The notes under the pieces were generated by a model. That model was not told where the DNA came from. It was given only the letters and a program-made list of their open reading frames with translations, and made no database searches. Shown in pieces: positions 33,502 through 42,558 of a DNA stretch of 64,000 nucleotides. The position numbers and the translations under genes were made by a program. Where the stretch lies: NCBI GenBank assembly GCA_022841745.1, contig JALHQW010000001.1, positions 139,166-203,165 on the forward strand. Reading direction: 5' to 3'. The first letter of the stretch is position 1. Every line of letters begins with the position of its first letter. The DNA comes from Saprospiraceae bacterium (GTDB lineage: Bacteria > Bacteroidota > Bacteroidia > Chitinophagales > Saprospiraceae).

Positions 33502-34263
33502 TCATTTAAAAAATGCCCTCACCCTTTCATCGTCCACCGCCATTAGATCCTGATAAGTGCCTTCGCAATAGTTGATGCCATCAATCAAGATTATCATTCG
33601 ATTGGAAATTACCCTTGCACAGTCCATATCATGGGTGATGATAAGTGAGGCCGTGTTATATTGCTGCTGAACCTTCAAAATCAGCTCAATGATTTCCTTG
33701 GCTGTGATGGGGTCAAGCCCACTTGTTGGTTCATCGTAAAGGATGATTTTTGGTCTCAAAATCAAGGTGCGTGCAAGTGCGATGCGCCTTTTCATGCCAC
33801 CAGAAAGTTCTTCGGGCAGCATGTCAACCGTATGTGCCAAGCCTACGCTTTCCAGCGTGGCCCTTATTAGCGATTCCTCATTTTCGCCACGGCTTCGTTC
33901 CACATGCCGCCGCAATGGGAATTGCAGGTTTTCACGCACCGTCATGGAGTCGTAGAGGGCACTGCCTTGGAATAGGAAGCCCACATCGCTCCGCAATAGG
34001 TCAAGCTCAACTTGGCTGAGGTCCGCAATGCTTTTACCAAGCACCCACAAACTGCCGCCATCAATTTTCTCCAAGCGGACAATGCATTTCAGCAGCACGG
34101 ATTTCCCTGACCCCGACTTTCCAACTATGACCAAGTTTTCTTTTTCATGCAGGTTTAGGTCGAAGCCATTGAGCACCTGGTGCTCACCAAACGACTTCCG
34201 CACCCCCCGAATTTCTATAAGCGGGGAGCCGCTGAAATGGCCGTGTGAGTAGGGTTGATTCAT
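33502..34263 (-). CDS. mlaF: MlaF-type ABC ATPase
   Basis: This encodes 253 residues. It has Walker A GKSGSGKS, Q-loop FLFQGSALYDSMTVRENL, signature LSGGMKRRIALARTL, Walker B IILYDEPTSGLDPITA and H-loop ITHDM. The GGMKRR signature and QGSALYDS are typical of MlaF/Ttg2A. It couples ATP hydrolysis to lipid movement by MlaE. The ATG at 34263 is 37 nt after mlaE. Confidence 0.93.
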   Translation of the reverse strand: MNQPYSHGHFSGSPLIEIRGVRKSFGEHQVLNGFDLNLHEKENLVIVGKSGSGKSVLLKCIVRLEKIDGGSLWVLGKSIADLSQVELDLLRSDVGFLFQGSALYDSMTVRENLQFPLRRHVERSRGENEESLIRATLESVGLAHTVDMLPEELSGGMKRRIALARTLILRPKIILYDEPTSGLDPITAKEIIELILKVQQQYNTASLIITHDMDCARVISNRMIILIDGINYCEGTYQDLMAVDDERVRAFFK

Positions 34264-34299
34264 TTTTTTAAACAGTGAGAGCGTTTTGTGATTCGTGAC

Positions 34300-35085
34300 T
34301 CACAACTCATAAAAAATATCAGCAATCAAAACGGCTATTAGGTCGAGCACAAAGACCAACATGGAGGCAAGTACCACGGCCACGTTGGCGGCAGCACCAA
34401 CGCCTACAGTGCCTTTTTTGGCATAATAGCCTTTGTAGCAACCTACCAATCCAATGGCAAAACCGAAGAAAAAACATTTGGTAAACGAGGGTATCAAATC
34501 GCCGAATGCGAGGTTGTTCATTACTTTGTTGTAGTATAAAACTGGGGTCACGCCGCCCTTGAGGTTTTCCACCAAAAATGACCCGAACAGCCCAACAGCA
34601 TTTGACAGCATGGCCAGCACGGGAAGCATCAGCATCGTTGCTAAAATTCGTGTCACGACCAAGTATTTGAAGGGATTTGTACCCGAAACCTCCATGGCGT
34701 CTATTTGTTCAGTGACCCGCATGGAACCAAGCTCGGCACCTATGCTGGAGCCAATTTTACCAGCACACATCAAAGCCGTGATTACTGGCCCAATCTCCCG
34801 AACCACCGAAATGCCAATCATCGCAGGCAGGTAAGATTCTGCTCCAAACTCAATCATGGTGGGCCTGGTCTGTAAATCGAGCACAAGACCCATGATAAAA
34901 CCCGTCAATGCAATCAGGAAAAGCGATTGATAACCAATGACATAGCATTGATGGAACAGTTCCCTGAGTTCGTAGGGTGGCTTCCATACCGCCTGTAAAA
35001 AACGACCTGCAAACCGGGCAATTTTGCCGGCTTCTTCGAAGAAATTGGCCAAGTCACGCAGCGGCTTTACCATAATAGGACACAT
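34300..35085 (-). CDS. mlaE: MlaE-type lipid-transport permease
   Basis: This encodes about 261 residues with five to six membrane helices. It has the MlaE core GLVLDLQTRPTMIEFGAESYLP, REIGPVITALMCAGKIGSSIGAELGSMRVTEQIDAMEVSGTNP in pieces matching the family, and GCYKGYYAKKGTVGVG. It is in the inner membrane and is the first gene of the mlaE-F-D operon. The start is uncertain: ATG at 35085, ATG at 35073, or TTG at 35106. The stop region overlaps a weak period-7 stretch at 34288-34308. Confidence 0.92.
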   Translation of the reverse strand: MCPIMVKPLRDLANFFEEAGKIARFAGRFLQAVWKPPYELRELFHQCYVIGYQSLFLIALTGFIMGLVLDLQTRPTMIEFGAESYLPAMIGISVVREIGPVITALMCAGKIGSSIGAELGSMRVTEQIDAMEVSGTNPFKYLVVTRILATMLMLPVLAMLSNAVGLFGSFLVENLKGGVTPVLYYNKVMNNLAFGDLIPSFTKCFFFGFAIGLVGCYKGYYAKKGTVGVGAAANVAVVLASMLVFVLDLIAVLIADIFYEL

Positions 35086-35216
35086 TTGGTTGACGGCTGG
35101 AATCAACTGGCAAATTACCCTGTCTAAACATCCGTTTGGGTAGGGTTCTTCAATTTAGTGGATGATTTTGGTCAATGGTGAGGTTTAAAAAGGACAGGTC
35201 AATAAAATCAGTTTGC

Positions 35217-35224
35217 TACATTTG
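35217..35224 (+). promoter_or_regulatory. candidate -7 box TACATTTG before GH109-like gene
   Basis: TACATTTG lies 46 nt before the ATG and matches TAnnTTTG. No good TTG was seen at -33. Confidence 0.35.
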
Positions 35225-35270
35225 CGAGGTCAGCAGACGAGGAAAATTTCCTTCATAAAAAACAACTAAG

Positions 35271-36674
35271 ATGTCCAACACCAACCAACGTCGCAACTTC
35301 CTCAAAAATGCCGCAGCATTGGCCACCTTGGTTGGCTTGCCTGCCTCCCACAGTTACGCCAAGGCAGATGCCTTTGAATTGGCAGATGCTGCTTCGCAAA
35401 CAATGCCCGCATTTGGCAAGCCAATATTTGGATTGAAAGTAGCACCTATCAAACAGGTGCGGGTGGCTGTCATCGGCCTTGGCAACCGGGGCGAGGAACA
35501 TGTCCGACTGCTCAATGCTGTGGGTACCGACAAGTGCAAAATCACCGCTATCTGCGATGTCAGGGATGAAATTGTGCAGAGGAGCCTCCAAATGCTCAAG
35601 GAAAACGGGGGGCAGAAACCAGCAGTTTACAGTGGCAAATTAGATGCCTGGAAGGATCTGTGTAAGCGGGACGATATTGACCTCATTACCATTGCCACAC
35701 CTTGGGAAGACCACGTGCCGCAAGCTGTTTTTGCTATGCAACACGGTAAGCATGTCGCCATTGAAGTGCCATGCGCCATTACCATTGACGAATGCTGGCA
35801 ATTGGTCAACACCGCTGAGCAAACGCAACGAAATTGCATGATTTTGGAAAACGTCTGCTATGGTGACGAGGAGCTTTGGCTGCTCAACATGGCACAGAAT
35901 GGCGTTTTTGGCAAGCTGACCTACGGGGAATGTGCCTATATCCACGACCTTCGTGAACTCTTGTTTTCAAAGACCTACTATTATAATATGTGGCGCATCC
36001 GCCACAACGAGGCCCGTGATGGCAACCTATACCCAACTCATGGCCTTGGCCCCATTGCCCAATACATGGACATTGACCGGGGCGACCGTTTTGACTACCT
36101 TGTGAGCATGAGCAGCATCCAAGCCGGCCTCGATGAATATGCACAAACGGTTGAAACTGACAACGAGTTCTACAATCGCAAGGGCTTCAAACATGGCGAC
36201 ATGAGCAATACCCTCATCAAAACTGCGATGGGTCGAACCATTTTGCTCCAGCACGACGTGACCACGGGCCGTCCATACAGCCGCATCAATTCTTTAGCTG
36301 GCACCAAGGCTTTTCACAAAGGTTACCCCAGCCAAATGTCAGTCAGTGGGAAGGGGCATGGCTTTTTAAAAACGGAGGAATACAAAGAATACAGGGAACG
36401 TTTCGCACACCCACTTTGGAAAAAGCTGGAATCATTGGCTGAGAAGAACGGCGGGCACGGTGGCATGGATTTCATCATGCTCTGGCGAATGATTGACTGC
36501 CTGAACAGGGGCGAAGCATTGGACATGGACGTTTATGATGCCGCTGCATGGTCGGTGGTGACGCCAGTCTCAGAGCTGTCCGTACAATTGGGCAGTGTGC
36601 CCGTCCGATTCCCCGATTTTACGAGAGGCTATTGGAAAACAGAACGGAAGCTGGGTGTGATGGCGAATCCATAG
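35271..36674 (+). CDS. Gfo/Idh/MocA-type protein, GH109-like, Tat signal
   Basis: This encodes 467 residues. A twin-arginine signal (QRRNFLKNAAALATLVG) is followed by a dinucleotide-binding motif VAVIGLGNRGEEHVRLL and EVPCAITIDECWQLV. ENVCYGDEELWLLNMAQNGV and AYIHDLREL then match GH109 alpha-N-acetylgalactosaminidases, which use tightly bound NAD+. It is probably a folded cofactor-containing enzyme exported to the periplasm. A GH29 fucosidase at 46398 is compatible with glycan scavenging. The exact substrate is inferred from family only. Confidence 0.85.
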   Translation: MSNTNQRRNFLKNAAALATLVGLPASHSYAKADAFELADAASQTMPAFGKPIFGLKVAPIKQVRVAVIGLGNRGEEHVRLLNAVGTDKCKITAICDVRDEIVQRSLQMLKENGGQKPAVYSGKLDAWKDLCKRDDIDLITIATPWEDHVPQAVFAMQHGKHVAIEVPCAITIDECWQLVNTAEQTQRNCMILENVCYGDEELWLLNMAQNGVFGKLTYGECAYIHDLRELLFSKTYYYNMWRIRHNEARDGNLYPTHGLGPIAQYMDIDRGDRFDYLVSMSSIQAGLDEYAQTVETDNEFYNRKGFKHGDMSNTLIKTAMGRTILLQHDVTTGRPYSRINSLAGTKAFHKGYPSQMSVSGKGHGFLKTEEYKEYRERFAHPLWKKLESLAEKNGGHGGMDFIMLWRMIDCLNRGEALDMDVYDAAAWSVVTPVSELSVQLGSVPVRFPDFTRGYWKTERKLGVMANP

Positions 36675-36677
36675 GAT

Positions 36678-36745
36678 GTGTGAAGGTATGGAAATAGGAA
36701 GGCATGACCGTTAACTAACATACCTTCATACCTCATACCTCCAAA
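36678..36745. repeat. inverted pair of 4x7 arrays between convergent genes
   Basis: The left array (36678-36705) reads GTGTGAA, GGTATGG, AAATAGG, AAGGCAT. The right array (36718-36745) reads ACATACC, TTCATAC, CTCATAC, CTCCAAA. The loop is 12 nt. It may serve as a bidirectional terminator. Confidence 0.7.
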
Positions 36746-36746
36746 C

Positions 36747-37592
36747 CTAAAATAAAGCTGCTTGCGGCAATTCTTTTTTAACTTCTTTTTGCTCCGCAAT
36801 GGGCAAGGATTTATGCTTAAGAACTCGCTTGGCAACTCGAAGCCTGAAAGTATAGCGGGATGTTTCTTCGTCAAAAATGCCGAAGTGGTCAATGCGGTCA
36901 ATGCGCACTTGCTCGGCGGTATGGATGACCTTGCCATCAGGAAGTAGGATGCCCGTGTGGGTGATGGCGCCAGCTGAGTTTTCGAAATAGGCAAGGTCGC
37001 CTGGCATGGCTTGTTCGATAAAATCCACCAATTCACCTTGGTGAACCTGTGCATCTGGGGTTCGGTGCAGGGAAATTCCTACCAATTTAAAGACCATTTG
37101 GGTAAATCCCCCAGCATCAATGCCGAATGGGGAGCGGCCACCCCATTGGAAAGGGGCCAACAAATAGCGTTTTGCAATCTTGATGACCCGTTCGGGCGTA
37201 GCTTCGAGGTTTTCAGGAAAAACGGCCTGACCAGCGTAGTTATAAGTCTTACCATCAAAACTGAACCTCATACCATCGAAATCAGGCAACTTGGCGCCAA
37301 TAGGAATTGGCATCACAAAATCATTGGACATCAAGGGTTGGAAAAGGTCGAGGCAGTAGGCGAATTTTTCATTGAAAAGCCGATGCTCAGAACTGGTCAA
37401 CGGCTTGATCTGCCGAGCTTGTGCCCAAGCGATGCAATTGTCCCAAGTGCAACGGACTTTGACCCAAGTCTTGCCTTTCCATTCGAGCAATTCAACGATT
37501 TCGCCGAACAGCAATTGGCTGACCTGCTCGCTCTTGTCGGAAGGGCTGGTGCGGAGCGGTACAACACTGAGATGGCATAAAGCGAAGTCCAT
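36747..37592 (-). CDS. NlpC/P60-family protein lacking catalytic Cys
   Basis: This encodes 281 residues with no signal peptide. Two N-terminal SH3b-like regions (VVPLRTSPSDKSEQVSQLLF and WVKVR) precede an NlpC/P60 domain at about 140-260. In active gamma-D-Glu-diamino acid peptidases (YkfC type) the motif is GIDCSGF. Here it reads WGGRSPFGIDAGGF, with Cys replaced by Ala and Ser by Gly. The His region (ITHTGILLPDGKVIHTA) is kept. It is therefore probably a binding protein or pseudo-enzyme. Its 3' end faces the inverted array at 36678. Confidence 0.85.
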   Translation of the reverse strand: MDFALCHLSVVPLRTSPSDKSEQVSQLLFGEIVELLEWKGKTWVKVRCTWDNCIAWAQARQIKPLTSSEHRLFNEKFAYCLDLFQPLMSNDFVMPIPIGAKLPDFDGMRFSFDGKTYNYAGQAVFPENLEATPERVIKIAKRYLLAPFQWGGRSPFGIDAGGFTQMVFKLVGISLHRTPDAQVHQGELVDFIEQAMPGDLAYFENSAGAITHTGILLPDGKVIHTAEQVRIDRIDHFGIFDEETSRYTFRLRVAKRVLKHKSLPIAEQKEVKKELPQAALF

Positions 37593-37717
37593 AGTTCAGG
37601 AAAGTTGAATTTGGTGGGGCAAAGCTGGCAAATTTCGGTGAAAGCAAACCAAAAAAAGCCAGATGTGAAAATAACGGCCTACAAGTTGCCGTTCGGATAC
37701 TCATTGAAAAACGGCTT

Positions 37718-37725
37718 ACATTTGC
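37718..37725 (+). promoter_or_regulatory. candidate -7 box TACATTTG before porP/sprF-like gene
   Basis: TACATTTG matches TAnnTTTG, 28 nt before the ATG. No well-placed TTG was seen. Confidence 0.35.
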
Positions 37726-37753
37726 CGCTCATTCATTTCTAACCACCGATTTG

Positions 37754-38809
37754 ATGTCCATGTTCAAATACTTTATTGCTGGTCTATTTTGCTTTTCAAT
37801 TTTTGAAGCCAAGGCCCAAGACCAATTGTTCAGCCAATTCTACTCGGCCCCTCTTACCTCCAACCCAGCCTTGACTGGAGCGTTTGAAGGGAAATTCAGG
37901 GTATCGAGCATTTACAGGGATCAATGGCGCAAAGCATTGGAGGAACCTTACCAGACTTTTGCAAGCGCCCTCGACCTGCGTTGGCGAATGGGCAAGGAAC
38001 GGTCAAGGTATCAAGACCATGCAGCAGTCGGCGTCCTGTTCATGCAGGACAGGGCTGGGGTCATCAATTTCAGCACAACGAGGATTGCCGTATCGGGTGC
38101 CTACCACAAAGCCTTGGACATCAACAACACGCAATTCCTATCCCTGGGATTTCAGGCTGGTGTTGTGCAACGAAACGTCAATTTTGGCAATGTGACTTTT
38201 GAAGACCAGTTCAATGGTACCACGGGCTATTCCGACCCAAGCGGGGAGCGGCTCCCAGAGAACAATTTTTCATTTGGCGATTATTCGGTCGGCCTGAACT
38301 ATGTGTTTTCACCCAAATCATCGAAAATAAGGCTTTTTGCAGGCGGGGCAATCCATCATTTCCACAAGCCAACTGTCAGTTTTTACCACCGTGCCGACAA
38401 TGACTCCGAATTGCCCAACAGCAGGTTGGCACCGAGGTACTCGGCACAGTTGAGCGCCCAGATACCCGTAGCGGACAATATCAACTTCCTGCCACGGGCC
38501 ATATTCGACAAGCAAGACAACCACCTAAAATTGGACGCTGGCGGCAATTTCCGAATCGGCCTGAGTGATTTTAGGACAATGTCCCTGCACCTTGGTTCTT
38601 ACCTTCGACCCGTTCGTGACTTTGACAACAATTATCGTTTGGACGCCGTGGTGGCCTTGGTGGGCATTGAAATCAACAATGTGCTGATAGGAACCAGCTA
38701 CGATATTTTCCTTGGGAAGACCACAGGTTTCAAGCGGGGAACCTTTGAAATATCTGTGGCTTATCTTGGTGAGTACGAGGATGATTTGATTCTTTGCCCG
38801 AAATTTTAA
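37754..38809 (+). CDS. PorP/SprF-family T9SS outer-membrane protein
   Basis: This encodes 351 residues. A signal peptide ending in FEAKAQ is followed by DQLFSQFYSAPLTSNPALTG and FRVSSIYRDQWR, the hallmark of the PorP/SprF family. The rest is a predicted beta barrel with alternating strands (FGDYSVGLNYVF, IGLSDFRTMSLHLGSYLRP). In Bacteroidota these proteins partner with PorE or with very large T9SS adhesins. No such adhesin gene is adjacent. Start: TTG 37751, ATG 37754 or ATG 37760. Confidence 0.88.
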   Translation: MSMFKYFIAGLFCFSIFEAKAQDQLFSQFYSAPLTSNPALTGAFEGKFRVSSIYRDQWRKALEEPYQTFASALDLRWRMGKERSRYQDHAAVGVLFMQDRAGVINFSTTRIAVSGAYHKALDINNTQFLSLGFQAGVVQRNVNFGNVTFEDQFNGTTGYSDPSGERLPENNFSFGDYSVGLNYVFSPKSSKIRLFAGGAIHHFHKPTVSFYHRADNDSELPNSRLAPRYSAQLSAQIPVADNINFLPRAIFDKQDNHLKLDAGGNFRIGLSDFRTMSLHLGSYLRPVRDFDNNYRLDAVVALVGIEINNVLIGTSYDIFLGKTTGFKRGTFEISVAYLGEYEDDLILCPKF

Positions 38810-39600
38810 CAAAGCAAAGAATCTTTCTAATTTTTTTTCCACATAGTTTTCCACATAGTCTATGATTGACTATCAGCCTGTTTTCCATTATAAAACTTTT
38901 GAATGAGTAGATGGGACTTGGCGTAAGTAATTGATAATCAGTCATATTTTTAATCTCTTTAATTGATTGCCAACATAGGGGCGTTGATAAATTATCCGCC
39001 CAATTTTCGGTTGGAAAAAACTCTTGCCGTATCTTCGTCATCCTTTTCTATGAGAAATATTACATCTCGGTTTTAACTTCCGTGAAACATTATTGGTTGG
39101 GGTGCCGTATCAGAACACTGTGTCTGAGAACGGAGATCTTTTGAGCGTTGCCTCAAGATTAGCTACCGTTCCGTAAATGGGTGCGACCGTATGCATTTTA
39201 TGTATTGCAAGAAATGATATTCGTTCGTACCTTTATGAGAAGTTTTTAAATCCTTTTGTCTATAGTATCAGTAAGTTAGATAGGCTCCTGCTACATAACG
39301 ATGTAGCAGGACTTTTTTTTTGTCCAATGTCCAAGCACAAAACCAATTTGGAAAACCTTTCTTTCCATCAAGGCAGCTATATTTGCGCCGCTTTTTAGGA
39401 GCCGATGAATTTGTTCCGGTTTTGGCCACAGCTTTGGCCAATTCATTTCATCGAAATGACGACTGAGCAGGGATAGCCCTTTTGTGGAAGTTTTTCAATT
39501 CCCCAAAGAGCAATCCCAAGCTGTGGGATGAAGTTGGGAATTTTCATTTCCTCCGCATCCCATTCCCTCCTAAGCAGCTTTCATCATAAACTTATCAGCA
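38810..39600. other. 791-nt spacer with possible small RNA and terminator
   Basis: No convincing protein gene is present. A TATCTTCG box (39030-39037) is preceded by TTG at 16-nt spacing. A perfect 11-bp hairpin TCCTGCTACAT-aacg-ATGTAGCAGGA followed by nine T residues ends at 39321. Together they could bound an RNA of about 285 nt. No known RNA family was recognised. An imperfect palindrome CAGAACACTGTGTCTG lies near 39113. Confidence 0.3.
39286..39321 (+). terminator. intrinsic terminator of unknown transcript
   Basis: An 11-bp perfect stem with a 4-nt loop is followed by C and a run of T. It stands about 480 nt after the porP/sprF stop and 280 nt before lpdA, so it implies a separate transcript. 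Confidence 0.8.
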
Positions 39601-40998
39601 ATGAATTTTGACCTTATCGTAATCGGCAGTGGCCCCGGCGGCTATGTGGCCGCTATCCGTGCTGCGCAATTGGGAATGAACGTGGCCATTGTAGAGCGGG
39701 AATCGCTCGGCGGAATCTGCCTGAACTGGGGCTGCATCCCGACCAAAGCACTCCTGAAAAGTGCCCAAGTGTTTGAATACATCAAACATGCTTCCGACTA
39801 CGGCATCACGGTTGAAAAGGCAAAACCTGATTTTGACAATATCGTGAAAAGAAGCCGTGGGGTCGCCGACGGGATGAGCAAAGGCATCCAGTTTCTGATG
39901 CGCAAGAACAAGATCACGGTGATTGAAGGAAATGCGAAACTGCTCCGAGGCAAAATGGTAGAAGTAACTGCTGCCGATGGTAAGAAAAGCGAATATGCCT
40001 CCAACCATATCATTTTGGCAACTGGTGCAAGGGCAAAGGCATTGCCGAACTTGCCCATTGATGGTACTAAAATAATCGAGTATCGAAAAGCAATGTCGCT
40101 GGAGAAGCAACCCAAACGCTTGGTCGTGGTGGGTGCTGGCGCAATTGGGGTAGAGTTTGCCTATTTCTACAATACCATTGGTACCGAGGTCACTATTGTT
40201 GAATTCCTCGAACAAGGCCTTGTACCAAGGGAAGACCCGGAAGTGTCAAAAGAACTGACCAAGATTTTTAAGAAAGAAGGCATCAGTGTATTGGCCAATA
40301 CCTCGGTTGAGTCCGTTGACACATCGGGCAAGACTTGCAAAGTGAAGACCAAGGATCGCAAGACTGGTGCGGAATCCACCATCGAATGCGATGTGGTACT
40401 TTCCGCAGCAGGCGTTACGCCAAACACCGAGAACCTCGGCTTGGAGGCACTTGGCATCACAACTGACCGTGGCGTGGTGAAGGTGGATGAATTTTACAGA
40501 ACGAACGTGCCGGGTATTTACGCCATTGGCGACATTGTGCCAGGGCCAGCTTTGGCGCACGTCGCCAGTGCTGAAGGCATTATCTGTGTGGAAGCAATTG
40601 CAGGACACCACCCACAGCCCTTGGACTACAACAATATCCCTTCTTGCACCTATTGCTGGCCCGAAATCGCCTCGGTTGGTTATACAGAGCAAGCTGCCAA
40701 AGAGGCTGGCTATGAGGTCAAGGTAGGAAAATTCCCTTTCACGGTTTCTGGAAAGGCAAAGGCCAGCGGTTCCGCCAATGGATTTGTAAAGCTGATTTTC
40801 GATGCCAAGTACGGCGAATTCCTTGGTGCCCACATGATTGGAGCAAATGTTACCGAAATGATTGCCGAGGTGGTGGTTGCACGCAAGTTGGAGACCACGG
40901 GCCATGAAATCATCAGGGCAGTACACCCGCACCCAACCATGAGTGAAGCCGTCATGGAAGCGGCAGCGGCTGCTTATGGTGAAGTTATTCACCTTTGA
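39601..40998 (+). CDS. lpdA: dihydrolipoyl dehydrogenase
   Basis: This encodes 465 residues. FAD-binding GSGPGGYVAAIRAAQLG, the redox pair in GGICLNWGCIPTK, NAD-binding VVGAGAIGVEFAYFYNTIG, YAIGDIVPGPALAHVASAEG and the C-terminal HPHPTMSE with the catalytic His-Glu are all intact. It is the E3 subunit of pyruvate/2-oxoglutarate dehydrogenase complexes and the glycine cleavage system. It stands alone here, with its own terminator. Confidence 0.97.
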   Translation: MNFDLIVIGSGPGGYVAAIRAAQLGMNVAIVERESLGGICLNWGCIPTKALLKSAQVFEYIKHASDYGITVEKAKPDFDNIVKRSRGVADGMSKGIQFLMRKNKITVIEGNAKLLRGKMVEVTAADGKKSEYASNHIILATGARAKALPNLPIDGTKIIEYRKAMSLEKQPKRLVVVGAGAIGVEFAYFYNTIGTEVTIVEFLEQGLVPREDPEVSKELTKIFKKEGISVLANTSVESVDTSGKTCKVKTKDRKTGAESTIECDVVLSAAGVTPNTENLGLEALGITTDRGVVKVDEFYRTNVPGIYAIGDIVPGPALAHVASAEGIICVEAIAGHHPQPLDYNNIPSCTYCWPEIASVGYTEQAAKEAGYEVKVGKFPFTVSGKAKASGSANGFVKLIFDAKYGEFLGAHMIGANVTEMIAEVVVARKLETTGHEIIRAVHPHPTMSEAVMEAAAAAYGEVIHL

Positions 40999-41022
40999 TG
41001 TGCTGAAGATATCCTATACAAT

Positions 41023-41060
41023 AAAGCCCAGCAGATGTATTTTGCTGGGCTTTTTATTTT
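41023..41060 (+). terminator. intrinsic terminator of lpdA
   Basis: AAAGCCCAGCA / TGCTGGGCTTT with a 9-nt loop, then a T-rich run. Confidence 0.85.
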
Positions 41061-41154
41061 GATTTAGGCAGTTTGGAGAAAATAGGTTTAGTTTGTCAAG
41101 AAATTAGGTGCGGTTACGAATCTTTTTTCAGCTAGTACCAAAAATTCAATTTCT

Positions 41155-41601
41155 ATGAAAAAATCAATTCTTGCCTTGTTTCTTGTAATGAATGGCCTTG
41201 CTTCCAATGCACAGGTTGATCTTACTATAAATCCTTTTTTCCTACTCATTCCTGGCGTCCAAGTCTCTTTGGAGTTTAACACCAAAAAAGATTGGGGATT
41301 TGGAGGTGATGTTTATGCAGGTGAGGATGCTTATGCCTTTTATTTATCCAGTAGGCATTTTTTTAGTCCTAACAAGGGCGGTGATAGATTCAATATGGGA
41401 GCTTTTGCTGGAGGGGCAGGAGGCGGTGGATCTAGCGGTGCTGGTTTGGGTTTTTTCATTGGTTACAAGGCTGTTTCTGTTCAAAAAATAGTTTTTGACA
41501 TTGCAATTGGTGGAGGGAGGGATTTTACCGATGATATCGGATTTCTGCCATATTTTAAGGCCAATGTTGGCTATAGATTTGGCCTGAAAGAGACAGATTA
41601 A
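41155..41601 (+). CDS. hypothetical secreted Gly-rich protein
   Basis: This encodes 148 residues. A signal peptide (MKKSILALFLVMNGLASNAQ) is followed by short amphipathic strands, a run of Gly/Ser (GGAGGGGSSGAGLGF) and an aromatic C-terminal strand (YFKANVGYRFGLKE). This suggests a small outer-membrane beta barrel. No family was recognised. Confidence 0.65.
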   Translation: MKKSILALFLVMNGLASNAQVDLTINPFFLLIPGVQVSLEFNTKKDWGFGGDVYAGEDAYAFYLSSRHFFSPNKGGDRFNMGAFAGGAGGGGSSGAGLGFFIGYKAVSVQKIVFDIAIGGGRDFTDDIGFLPYFKANVGYRFGLKETD

Positions 41602-41648
41602 AAAGAGGTCGTCCTGAATTTGTAGCGATGAAACTAGCTATAACACCC

Positions 41649-41699
41649 AAAAACACAAACGGCAGCGGCATCAAAAATGCCACTGCCGTTTGTGTTTTT
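41649..41699. terminator. bidirectional terminator
   Basis: A long hairpin AAAAACACAAACGGCAG-c-GGCA / TGCC-a-CTGCCGTTTGTGTTTTT with a short A-rich loop lies between convergent genes. A and T runs on both sides suit termination in both directions. Confidence 0.85.
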
Positions 41700-41766
41700 A
41701 GGAGAATTAAAAAAGCCCCGGTGAGCAAACTTTTCTTCTCACCAGCTATGGTTGATAAGGAATATT

Positions 41767-42348
41767 TTATAGGCCAACAGCCTTTTTGAATTCGGCATCG
41801 TCCGGCTTAACACCCGAAGGGAAAAAGCTCACCAATTCGCCTTTCTCATCCACCACGTACTTGCAGAAATTCCAAGATGGCGCTTGGTCGTTCCAACCGT
41901 TTTTGTCTTTTTGGGACAGCCATTGGTAGATTGGGTGCATATCATCGCCCTTCACACTGATTTTCTGGAACATGGGAAAGGTTACGCCATAATTCTTTGA
42001 GCAAAAAGTCGCAATGTCTTCATTGCTGCCGGGTTCTTGGCCCATGAAGTTGTTGGCAGGGAATCCAAGCACCACCACCTTGTCGCCATATTGCTTGTGG
42101 AATGCCTCCCAATCAGCGTATTGTGGTGTGTAGCCGCATTTGGAGGCCACGTTCAGCAGGACGATTTTCTTTCCCTTATAGGTTGAAAAATCAACGGGGG
42201 CACCAGACTCAAGTTCCGGCAGTTTGAAACTATAAAATGAGGTTGAGGAAGTCGCAGGAGCATCCGAAGGCCGTTGCCTTGCACTTTGGCTGGTACAGGA
42301 CGCAAGTGCCAAGATTGAAGTTAAGAAGGATAAGAGTTTTTTCATCAT
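41767..42348 (-). CDS. glutathione peroxidase-family lipoprotein
   Basis: This encodes 193 residues. A lipoprotein signal (LTSILALASC) is followed by NVASKCGYTPQYADWE, with peroxidatic Cys in place of Sec, then the resolving-Cys region (FCSKNYGVTFPMF) and WNFCKYVVD with the catalytic Trp/Asn. Bacterial GPx of this type usually uses thioredoxin. It is probably attached to a membrane facing the periplasm. Confidence 0.92.
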   Translation of the reverse strand: MMKKLLSFLTSILALASCTSQSARQRPSDAPATSSTSFYSFKLPELESGAPVDFSTYKGKKIVLLNVASKCGYTPQYADWEAFHKQYGDKVVVLGFPANNFMGQEPGSNEDIATFCSKNYGVTFPMFQKISVKGDDMHPIYQWLSQKDKNGWNDQAPSWNFCKYVVDEKGELVSFFPSGVKPDDAEFKKAVGL

Positions 42349-42521
42349 CTATTTTTTTGCGGATAGAACATGGAACAGGTGAAAAGGTTTTGGAAGGTGA
42401 ACCTTTATTAATAGGCAGCGTACCTTCCCAACGAATTACAGCTATTAAATTTTTGTTTTATCAAAAAAATACGGTTCTTACGTGCTCATTCTTAGGAAGT
42501 TATAAAAAACAGGCACACTTT

Positions 42522-42529
42522 TATCTTCG
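42522..42529 (+). promoter_or_regulatory. candidate -7 box TATCTTCG before helicase-like gene
   Basis: TATCTTCG lies 29 nt before the ATG at 42559, with a one-base departure from TAnnTTTG. No -33 TTG was seen. Confidence 0.25.
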
Positions 42530-42558
42530 CTGCCACTTGATAACAAACATCGGTACCT

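Noticed and set aside
39100-39180. tRNA gene
   Set aside because: No cloverleaf, anticodon loop or TTCGA-type arm could be arranged in this stretch.
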